Position numbers and translations under genes: made by a program. 64,000 nt of DNA, taken from the NCBI RefSeq assembly GCF_026151205.1, contig NC_087073.1, forward strand, positions 4,919,001 to 4,983,000. Direction: 5' to 3'. Of the stretch, positions 13,201-25,200 are shown piece after piece (position 1 is the stretch's first letter; each line of letters starts with the position of its first letter). The stretch comes from Bolinopsis microptera. Its lineage: Eukaryota; Ctenophora; Tentaculata; Lobata; Bolinopsidae. Below the pieces are notes generated by a model. It was not told the origin of the DNA and ran no database searches. It saw only the letters and a program-made list of their open reading frames with translations.

Positions 13201-16200
13201 CTTATTTTACAAAAATGAAACCCAATATTTGAGAAAATTAAATACAAAAATCTTCTCTGATCAGCTGTTTCATCTTGTAAACAATTTCTCAGGAGCCTTT
13301 GAAAGTTAGCCTCGACTTAACTTATAATCCTCCAGAGGGTATAGGAGACCGACAGTGTTTGTTATCTTCCACTAATCCCGAAATTTCACTATCACATAGT
13401 GACAGAGCTTGCTTAGTTTTAATGGAACGTGTCCAAAATCATTTTTAAAGCAATTCATGATAGAATACTAGTGTTCGTTAATTGTTAGATGAATCATATT
13501 TATAACTTACTATATTGATAAGTTGATAGTAAATCGATAAACTTATAATTAAGGAAAATACATGAAACATATCAGACACTGTTTTGCAGATGACATTGCT
13601 CTGATAGCAGATACTGTTAAGGAGGCAGAGATGCTGATGCTAGAAGTAGAAAGGGTTGCTGCTACAGTGGGACTTAAAATGAATGAAGGGAAAACCAAAT
13701 TCATTACTCAGAACATCGAGAACCCTGATACCATCAAGTCCCTGGGTAACAACACAATAGAGCACGTGGAAGACTTTACCTATCTTGGTTCTAGAATCAG
13801 AGACAGTGAGAGTGATATCAGAGTTAGGAAAGGAGGAGCATGGGGAGCATGCCACACTCTCAAAAAACTTTGGAAATCTAATCTTAGAAAGTGTAACAAG
13901 ACCAGAGTGTTTACAGCACTAGTCGAGTCGGTGCTTCTATACGGTTCCGAGACTTGGACTATGACGAAAAGGCTAAAGAAGATGGTTGATGGTTGCTATA
14001 CAGTATACACGAATGTTAAGAATGGCCCTTAACATCAATCAATATCGAGACCATGTCAGCAACCACAGCCTGTACGGTGATCTTCCCAAAGTCAGCTCCA
14101 AGATAACCCAACGAAGGCTCAGACTTGCAGGTCATGCTCACCAACATCTGGAGCTGACACTGAACAAACTGATCCTCTGGAAGCCGAGTCATGGGCATAC
14201 TAACAGGGGGCGACCTTGCTTAACACTACTAGATAACCTAAAAGCAGATACTGGGCTGAAATCAGTAGATGAGATAGCTAGACTGATGGAGGACAGAAAG
14301 CTATGGAGAACTGTTGTCAAAGGATCTCGGGAATACTACCCGCCTTAAGTCAAGTAAGTCAACATGAAAAATAATTTGGGGAAAATAATGATGGTGACCT
14401 AAATTTTGTCCGAAAAAATTGTGTTTTTTTCGAAAAACCACCGACTTTCGTACCATTTAAATATGTCTCGTAAGGTATTGAATATTTATATAAGTGCACT
14501 AACCGCCTCCAAATAATTTACGTAAAATAACCATCAAAATGACTGGCCAGTTGAAGGCGAGGCTCTCATAAAATAGTTACTAACCTGCAGTCTAGCCATC
14601 CCTCACTGGTCACACAGTCAAGAGGCGAGTATGTGACCTTGAATTCTTGCTGCTGGCCCACCAGCACATGACCAGATGTCGGCTCTATCATAAATGGGGG
14701 CTTCTCTATATCTGTTTCTGTCAGATCACGACGGCGCTGCCCGGCAGCGGATTGGGGCCGCTCTGCGTTGGCATTGGACTCGAAACTGACCTTCTCACAA
14801 CCATTTTTACCTGATAGTAAAATTATGAAATAGGAGGATGAAAATTTGTTTATAAAACTCCTACCAATTATCTGATCGTCCAGTGTGGTAGTAAGCATTA
14901 TTGTGCATTCACAGAAAGTCAGATTCTGTTATCAAGAAAATGAAGAAATCTTAACAATTCCTCAGACAACAGTAATTAACATACCAGATAAAGACCAGTG
15001 ATAGTCCAACAGGATATTGCCGTTGTTGTAGATGTTGAACTTGAACACTCTGCTTTGGAACATTAGAGTGTTTGAGAATATGATCTCCTCACAGTCGACA
15101 CTGAAACTAGCAAAGTCTGCTGTAGCACTTGCACAAAGTGGCAATTCACGTGCTGAGTCATCAATCGTCGTATTTGCTGGTTCTGGCTCAGTTTCAACCA
15201 CCTTCTCCTTTTGAGACTTGTCTTCTACCACTGGCTCTGGCTTAGGCTCAACAACTTCAACTTTTTCAGCAGCTTTCTTCTCTTTCTCTGCTTTGGAGTC
15301 TTTCTTGGTCGCTTTTGAAGGAGATGCAACTCTTTCTTCATCGGCAGTAGAGCCGAGAGATTTCCTGGGTTTCTTTGATATCCACCTTATTATCTTCATT
15401 CTGTCATCCCAGTCGGCAACTTGAGCTAAAGGCTGAGGGAAAGTTATTTTCACCACTTTGCAGGGGATAGCTTGGTTCTGGAAACTTACTGGTTCTCCAG
15501 CCTTAAACTCAGCAATTATGTCTTTGCTGCACCTCGGATGCAAGTGGCCAATGTTCGGTACGAAGGTTATGTTGGCTTGAGGTCCCCATGAGAATCTGTA
15601 CGGATCTGTGCTCGAGTGGTTGGTGAGGGTGAATGTCATTTGATGAAGCTCGTTGATAGCACAGTCACCGAAGTTCAAGTGCACAGCGCCAATATCGGCA
15701 GTCACTGACTCTAGAATGTTGTCCTCGGCAAATTCAGTGCCCTGTTTGCTGCTGCCTCGCACGTTATCCAAAGTTATGTCATCTTCGTATCCCTCGCCGA
15801 CAACCAGTATTGTACTGTCTTCAAATCTGTAAACATTTTTTGTCGATCAGTCAAATGGGTAAAATCGTTGTAAATTATAAAGTTTTTGGTTGCTATGGAA
15901 ACAAGTCCCCTAGCAACAAAAAGTGCTCGCAGCAACACTTTTTAATCAATCACATTGCGAACGGAGTTCGCGCGTTACGTTCATAATATGACCGCGCGCG
16001 TAGTAACGATGTTTTGAAAGCAAGGAGCATGAATACAAGCTGCAAACAGTTTTTTAGCAAGCAACATTCGCTCCGAGATAACGTTAAATTAATGAACATC
16101 CCGATACAAGTCTGTCTAAAGCTGATTCAACCGATAGTTTCCACTTTACCTATTATCCTCTACGATGATCTTAATCTCCGCATTTAGTTTGGAAATGTGA

Positions 16201-19200
16201 ATGCTCCTGCAAACCACCTCGAATGTCACTTTCTCCTTGGAGTGTAACTCCAGAGTGACGGGCCGCCTGATTGGAGTTAGACCAGGAAGGAAGTAGCCGT
16301 AAGCGGAGGCTGGTTTCTCCACCACTCCCTCCGTGATCATATCCAGAGTTTCATCAGGAGCGTACAAAGTGAAGGAGGTGTCTGGAACATGCATCTCAAC
16401 CAGAACCTGTTAAATTGAGTATGTGAGGGTATTGAAGCTGACTTCAAGAAGATTTTTATTAAAATACTCTATTAAAATCATACTGGCGTGCCCACTGTAC
16501 AAACCTTAGTTGGAATATTGCCAGTATTCTCAATGACGAGCGGTTTACTCTGACTTTGTCCCAGCAGTAAACGACTGAACTGGATAACAGGCTGGTTCTT
16601 CTTGGTACAGGTCACTGGCTTGACGATACTTATGGAGGGCAGGGTGCCCTCTCCTTGGATGTCAAATGTCAGGTTCCTGTCTTTTAGAGGAATGCTCTGG
16701 TGTAGACCCTCTGCGTTTATCTGAAAGTGGAGAGAATGAGCACACGAGTATTTATTTACCCTTAACAGACAAAGCTGTCAGTTTAATCTTAAACCAAACT
16801 CTTTCAACAACAACAAATTCTACAGAAATCAGATTACAATGTTAAGTTGCAAAAAGAATCCCGCCAAAAGCTCAGAATCACTCCAAATTCCGGAAACATA
16901 AAAATCTCACAGCCAAAAACCAACCTCTACAATAGCGTTGTAGTTCTGTATAGCAGAGGGAGTGAAATTGACAGTACAGTAGACATGTGAGTAGGGTTGT
17001 ATGGTGGTCCGGGAGGGTGTGATCTCGAACACGTCGCTCCCGTGACTACTACTCTTGCTCATCTGCTTAGTTTGAGGCTGCCGTACTACGCACGAGATAT
17101 CACATGGCACCTGGGAGGTTGTGGAGTCACTTGATCGATCTGGAAAACCTTAAGTATTCAGTTACAGTTTTTAGTAAGATATGTATTTCTTTAGCGATCC
17201 TAGTTGGATGCAATTTTGTAGAGTTATTGTAAGACAAACCATTCTTGAATTTAGTATCTTGAAGCGAGCACACGCTTTCTGTCCGACCACAACGTAGCTA
17301 AACAAGAACTTGTTCTCCTCGATAAGGTACACGCCAACATCCTCTTTCTCGGGCTTGAACTGAACAATTTATTGTAAGCAATTGTATAATTACTTATCTT
17401 ACAATTACAGGATTGACCGAGATCAACACAAAGTAGATGCCGCACTGCGGAGCTGGCAGTGTTAAATATTGAGCTATTCCTTAGTAGTAATAGTATTCCT
17501 ATTACATAACATTGTGCGATCCTATTACATAACATTGTGCCATCCTATATAGCTAATTTTCAATTGTGATTTTGGGTTCTGTGAACAGATATAATATAAT
17601 ATATAACTATGTGAACAGAGATAAGATATATCACTTAAAAGCTAGTATCTTACATTTGGGCCTTTCGAGAGCGTGAGAACATCACTGTTGGCCACAATAA
17701 GATGCTCCTCAAATATCGTGTTCATATCCTGTGTGACGAACCCAGGTATAACTACCTCACCGCTGAGTTTATAGTAAACTGGAGGCTCAGAGGGGGCCCT
17801 GTCTGACACGTCAATAGCGAGCACTTCCTCGCATCTACCGGGGTTTTCAGCCAGACACTCCACTGTTACTAGCTGTTGGCCGTTGGAGCTGATGGTCCCG
17901 CTTGCTGGGTATAAGTAGAACATTCCGAACTGCGCACGCACGTTTCCACCAACTATCTCCTGGCGACGCGTGGTGGACGGTACATTACTAAGACTGTCGC
18001 TGCGCTGACCTCGACCTCTGGTACCTGGTGGTTCAAGGTTCGGGTTATTGAGCGATAGCATTTATCCAACTTTGGTCAGCATAGCATCAAAAGAATTTCT
18101 TTCTTGTCGCCATAAAAATGAAGCTAAAATAAATACAAATAAAATAACCTAGCATAAGTTGGGAAGATGTGCGACCAGATTCTCCCTCTCTTGTACTACC
18201 ACGCTGCTTGTTATTGGGCTTCTGTCCAATAAGTCCCTTGTTGCTCACTTTCACGATACTGTACCGGAACTCAAAGTCACCGTGGTTCTCGATTAAGAAC
18301 TGTCGTTGCTTCTTGATGTTTATTATCATCGGTCCAAAGTTGACGTCTTTTAGTGGGTGGATGGCGAATTTACTGAACACCGACCTGGAAAAGAAGCAAA
18401 TGCATTAAACGATCGTCATGGAACGAGAAATACCGACAACGATTGAAAATACTTTATTGAAACACAAAATGATATCGGGATCCTAAAAGATGCTCGTTTA
18501 TTAACGATTACTCTTTAATCTTTGACTAAACAAGTTATTGTTGGGAATCCAGTGAGATAAATGAATAGTGATTTAACATAAACAACAACAACGTCTTACC
18601 TAGCACTAAGTTTAACGGGGATGTTAGCGATAACTCCGCCCTGGTTACCGAGATGCGGCTCAATAACTTGACACTTCAAAATAGGCACGTCCTTGATGTT
18701 GCACTCCTTTTTGCTCTTGAATATGACGTGCACGGTGGTTGGTTTGTCGTTGGGGAAGAGTTGACCGGAGGGTGGGTCTACTTTGAACAGTTCCATCGCC
18801 TCCCTCATTACTGGGTCAGAGGAATCAAATGTGAACCTGGAGAGGAAAATAGTTAATGGATATTGTTCGTTGTACTAATAAATAGATTTTAGATTCATGT
18901 TGCAGAGTATGATTTGTATGATTTGTCTTTAATGAATTAAAGCCTTTACCAGACAGTTATTAAACAGCTGTTTAAGTAACTAATATCTAAATTAGCATGA
19001 GATAATACTTGTCTGGCATTATAATATTGCTGGTAATTTCACCTGAAGAGACACCTATCCTATTAGAAAGAGCTATATCGTAATCCTAATTAAGCTCCAT
19101 GATAATTTTTTTTAAAACAAAGTTTAACTTTTTTTCTCCGCTTATTAATTTTACCGGGGTAAGCACAGTGCTCCAATGCTCTATCTTACAGTGGTCACGA

Positions 19201-22200
19201 TCTTTTCATTAGTGATAATGACCACAGCCCCCTACAAAGAAGAAGAAGATAACAAGCAGAGATCCCTGTTGTCTCTAACAACCTCTCCTGACAGCAGCTC
19301 AATTATACACGATTTAAAACAGCGTGAATAGCCAACCTTATATGAGACGCGAGCACGACCTCTCACGTGGACTGTTGCTCGTAACTTTATGCCGTTATAT
19401 TTGTGTCGACTCTTAAGTTTATTTTATAATGTGACGACAGCAGGTTTGTCTGATTATTTGTTTCTTGCTAGCTGAGATGGAGCACAAACACCGTCGTAAG
19501 ACTCCAAAAGTTCAAGTGAGTTAAAGATTTTAGATTTTTTTAAATAAAAAGAGTGTTTTTTTTGGTTACCTATCTAAAAAATTTATAAACCAAAGCAATC
19601 ATTATATTCTTCTTCTTCGTAGGGGGCTGTGGTCATGATTAGGATGACCACTATAAGATAGAGCATTGGAGCCCTGTGCTTACCCCGGTAAAATATTTAT
19701 AAGTGAAAAAAAATGTTAAACTCAATACATAAGCCGCCAGCCTTGACCTGGTCTCTCTTACAGTGTAGGCCGCTGGTTGGGCACCAAGCCAAGATAAACT
19801 TCGCCACCCTACACACTGACACGAAGACCATCTACTCGATCTCCTCAGATAACTCGCTCCGTATCTGGGACTTTGAGGAGTGCTCACTTCTCAGCAACAA
19901 GCTCATAAAAACAGGCCCAAGGGACGGTAAAATAAAGAGGATCACAACTTCGTCTCGTCACGTGGCCTGTGTCACTAAAACAGGGACTCTACTGGTGCTG
20001 GATATAGATGACCTGTTAGACCAGCCCCAAAGGTGCCGGATCACAAAGCACCGGCTAGGACGCGCTACCTTTAGTCAAGATGAGAGGAGGGTTCTAGTGC
20101 CGTGTAGTGATAGAATAGCGTATGTGTACGACGTGAACCGTAACGTTATAGTGCAGAGACTATCGGGACATGGTGACAGTGTTACGGGCGCTGTGTTCTG
20201 TAATGATAGTAGATACTGTCTTACTACTTCATATGATAAGAGCTGTATTTTGTGGGACCTTAGAGTGGCAAAACAGATAGTCACCACGCTCCATCTACCT
20301 TTTCCCGGACTATCTGTTGGTTGCTGCAGTAACGGGCTGATCATTGTCACGGGGATGTCACGTGACGTGCACGTGTACGACCTGGGCCTGACCACGCCCA
20401 TGTGGGTGTGCAAAGGCCACACAGCCTGGCCTAACCAGGTGTGTACTACAGATAACGAGTTTGTTTACACAAGTGCTGACTACGATAGTATCGCTGAGAT
20501 AAACACTATGACTGGGAAGTTGAAGGTTCTGTGTTCTGTTGAGTTGGAGACGATTTATAATATGAAGTATTCGGAGACTTTAAATACATTGAGATTGTGG
20601 GGATACCGCATGAGGATGATGTCAGGTAAGGTGGACAGATTAACTTATTAAGTTAAGTTTTATTGTGAAATAGAAATCAATTAACTTACACAATCTGACA
20701 ATCGGCTACCTGAACGGTACATCGAGAATAATCCGATAAATACGGGCTACATATTGCAATAAATTGAAACCTAAAATTTCAGGACTTTCAGAAACGCATC
20801 AGCGAAAGAAAAGGCCCTGAGGTTTAGCCAGCTCGATCTACGGAGAAACACCATAATACACGACATGGAGGTGATACAGAAAACAGAATTCATCAGGCAA
20901 TGGCAAAAACAATCACAAGTAATCTCCTCTTCAGCGGCCCAACACGGTTTATATGCTGATAGAGTAGGAGTTAAAGACAGCTACAGTACTACTCCCAGTA
21001 TTAGCGGGATAAACGCAACGTCCTTCAGTTTAACGTTAGACAGCGATATGAAGAACAATCGAGAAAAGGAAACTAACACGAAAGAACACGTTACAAAGAA
21101 TACTGAAGAGGATGATGAAGACAAAGATGAAGAGAAAGATGAACAAGATGAAAAGGAGAGTGAAGATGAAAAGGAGAGTGAAGATGAAGCGCCAGTTGCT
21201 CCTTTACGTTCAACCAATAAGATCCTAAAGAGAAGAGACACTGCCATTGTTCTGACAAGTTTTCAAAATTGGCGCCGTGAATAAAGACTTACTTGAACCC
21301 AATTTCGTAACGTCCCCTATTCTTGAGGGTACAGGTCTGTTTTGCCTCGTCGAACACCTTCATAATGCCGAAGTCCAAACCACCGTCAGCTCCCTTCGGG
21401 AAACTCATGTCGAGAGCAACGTCGTAAGCTTCAACTTGGACTTGGATGTTCTCATTCTGTACCAGACCCATGATCTGATCTACATCAGAAATCTGAAATT
21501 AATTCATTGTTATGTCAATTATCAGTACGCTGATAGATCAATATATATGATAAAATATATAAGATTAAAAATCACGTTTTATAGATTAATCTAGATGTTA
21601 AATAAACCAAAATATTTACTTAGAATAAATTTAACTCACCTCTATTCGTATGTTCTTCTTGACGTTGATGACCTTGACAGCTTTGAAATGAAGCTTCACT
21701 TCACACTCCTGGCGGGGGTCGATAACCCCGTGATCACTGGACAGGGAGAAGTCATCACCTAGGTTCTCCATTCCGTTAACACGCCACGCTACTGGAAGCA
21801 GGGTGCTGTTTCTTATAAACAGTGATCTTGTGTCCTTCCTGCAGATTTTACTTGTTTATATTGATCAGAGCAAGCGGGGTTTTGACTTTATTTGATAGAA
21901 AAAGACGGAACTGGACGACAAAATACTGACTTGTAGGCTAAAAAAATAACACAGAACATAAGAATCTGGAACAATATTAACCTGTGAATAAGGACTCTAT
22001 CAAACTGCAAAACTTTCTTGTCCAGTTCCACCTCAGGTCTGACACCGATACAGGAGATGGCAAATTGAACTGGTTGAGGGTTTTCTCTGATACAGCACAC
22101 CAGGCAATCTTTAAACTCGTTCGGAGTTTTAGGGTAAGCCCAAACACTCAACTCCTGGAAAAGTAGTGAGTTACAGGATAGTTGTTAGGATGAAATGCCA

Positions 22201-25200
22201 TAATGTTACTCAAAAGCTTTGACTGAAACTCTGATATATTCCTCAACGAGTTCAACCACAAAATATTTTTTTTATAATCGGTAATAAAAAATAAAACAAA
22301 AGTTATAAGCAACACGAAAGCTTATATAAAATTTGACTTTCTTTATCTATTTATTCAATAAAGCTATTAAAAGTACCTGAGCCTCTCCAGGTTTTAGTTT
22401 CATGTTAGGAGGATCCAGAAGGTAGGTGGTAGCGTTAGCATCGTTCTGGAAACAGAAGGAAACCTCACTCTCAAACGGTGACGTGTTCACAACGTTAAAC
22501 TTTTCCATGTTCTCCGGATACCTCCCCTCTTTGTACCTTTGCGGATATTTCGGGTTAGTTTACCGAGAAGAAACCGTGATATCAATTTAGCATTTTGTTT
22601 TAGTTTATATCGAAGGAAAAGATGATAAAAAGAGTTAAAATGGTTCATGTGTCTGAGCACATTTAGCCATTTTTTACAAAACAATAGAAACATGTTAGTG
22701 ACGATCGCAATTTTCCAAACTTGTATTAGACCAACCTGTCTCTGTTTTTACCGCAAAGAAGCGGTCCAAACTCGTATGTATCCTCAGATTGAACATATTT
22801 CTTGTGAATGATATCCTCTTCTGATTTACTCTTTCTGCGGTTTATGAAGACCATCTTGGGATCGGTACTGATTTGTGGGAAGGCGCACACTCCTCTACAA
22901 CAAAGTGTGTATCTTTGACGAGTTCCTACTGTCTCAAAGTTCAGCATCTGAGAAGAAGAAAATATGTCAAACACGAGTGTATTTATACTGTTTCGAGCAG
23001 TTACACTTACAAGAAAGAAGACGTGCCATAAACATAACACGTGCCATAAACACGCTCAGAATCAAGTATGGATCTGGAATTAAAAGAAAGATATTGGCAG
23101 GAGCAACTCCATTTTCAGGAGAACCGGTAACGCTAAACCAGTGCATATGGAACCCCTAACGGATGTGCTAGGAAAGAATGACCTTTGGTTCGCAAATTTT
23201 CCACATTAGCTTCATGATGTTGATAGCAAAAGCACAGTGTGGCAAGGCAAACGTTTCGATGTCTCAAATTTAAGATATCTGATTGGTTCATCCGGCCAGG
23301 TAACGCAGTTGGTTAATCATCGGCTTTGTAATCGTGAGGTTGCGAGTTCGAATCCCACTGCCTGCCTAGTCGTGGGGTGAGCGTCGTTGACGCTCTGCTA
23401 AGGATCCCGAGTGGTCTATGTAGCCCCACGGTTCACTCAGCCGAATGCTCGAGAAATCGGGTGTGAGGGTTAAATGAGGAGCTGTGCTTGATCAACACAG
23501 CGAAGCCTCGGGCGAAGAAAGTGTGGCATAGTGCCTTAACCGTCGCTGGCCTTAGGAACGATCCTTCGGCTTCTTGTAAAGCTCTTCCTTGAAAGTGCTG
23601 GTTTATATTGTAATGCAGGTAATGCCGAAGTAAAATAACAAAGGTGGTCGACTCATTCGATGGCCTTGTTGCGTCGCAACGAATCCTCATAAGATAAGAT
23701 AAGAGATAAGAGATCCGAGTAAATCTAAACGTTCCAATTGGACCCCTTATATGAAACGTGATCGAGATAGAACGTGATAGAGATAGCAGCAGCACGTGAT
23801 CGAAATGGAAGCTTTTATATCCAGTCAGTCGATGAGCACCGAGGAAGATAAAAGAGCAAGATAACGGAACGACTATCTACGACCAATCAGCATTAAGAAG
23901 GATAACCACGTGACCTCTTGTTAGCCAATCAGCGTCGGGTACAGGACAAGATAACTGTGTCATAGCAGCAAGGGTAAACTCCTAGACATGATGCCATTTA
24001 AAAATACCACGCTTATTACATCTAAAATAAAACTAATTATATAATAAATCTTTAGGTTCACTAAATGACTAATTATTGTCAAAATATGATCATTGGTTTG
24101 TTGGTTTGGCAGAGAACTATAATACTGGGTACGATAACAGTACAACAGTATTTTGTGATCACGATGATAAAATTTGAGTGGAAGATTCGTTTATAAATTC
24201 CAGAAAATTTTAGATTTAAGACAGCGTATCCCTAAAAGCATATACTGAACAAGGTAAAGAGTTGAATACAGAAAGCTCTTGAGAACCTAATTTATTTCAC
24301 GTAGTTGTTCGCATGATTATAACTGTGCATTTCGTAATAATAGTCATAAATGAATCAAGTAGTTTAGTTGTTACCTCATCAAAAGTTCCCAGGTCTGTAG
24401 AGGTGAATCTTAGGCGGAGGGTTATATCGCTATTAGGGGCAATTACCCATCTATGCGAGGTGAGTCTGAAATATTGAGTCATGAGATTCAATATTCAATT
24501 TTTATTAACCACTGCATTGTAAAATTTTAGGACCATCAGCGACAGGCTAGTACTCAGTAAGTGGATTACCAATATTGTTGGTTCATACAACGATTTTGGT
24601 TTTATTTAACTTACAGTGGATTCTTGGGAGTGCTTCCAGTGGACTCAGCCACAGAACTAGGACGCTCCTCGACAGAGATGGGAGACGGAGCAGTGGTTTT
24701 AGTTCCCTTGACACCCTTAGGAGGTTTAGGAGATGTTCCTCGTCCCCCTTTACCTTTCTTAACTGATACAGGTTCCTTCGTTTCAACTGACAGTGGTGGG
24801 GTGGACACTTTCTCAGCGTCTTCCGGTTCTTTCTTCTCTTCTTTCTCCACATTCCTGCATATTTATTATCAAGATCCTCTCATATAACACTTATATCACG
24901 CATACACTAAACCTTCATATATGTTTCTAAGTATATATAGAGCTGAAATGTTACTTTACTATACAGTAAAGTGTTACATAACAGTACAGTGAAACTTATT
25001 TTTGACAATGGGCCTACTTACACGTCGTCAGATGAAGAGGCCACGAATACGAAGTGCTGAAGGGGTGGGTTAACATCTCTTCTCTTAACGGGTAGTCTGG
25101 TTACAGAGAATGTGGCAGGTGGTGGAATGGGAGGTCCGTTAGGTCCCAGACCCAGTGCGTCTAGAATCTCTTCCACAGTCGGCAAACCTGCTGCCATGAT

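Noticed and set aside
23301-23360. Possible functional tRNA gene
   Set aside because: The stems pair poorly and the sequence is fused to a long unrelated body and simple-repeat tail, so it is the head of a SINE.
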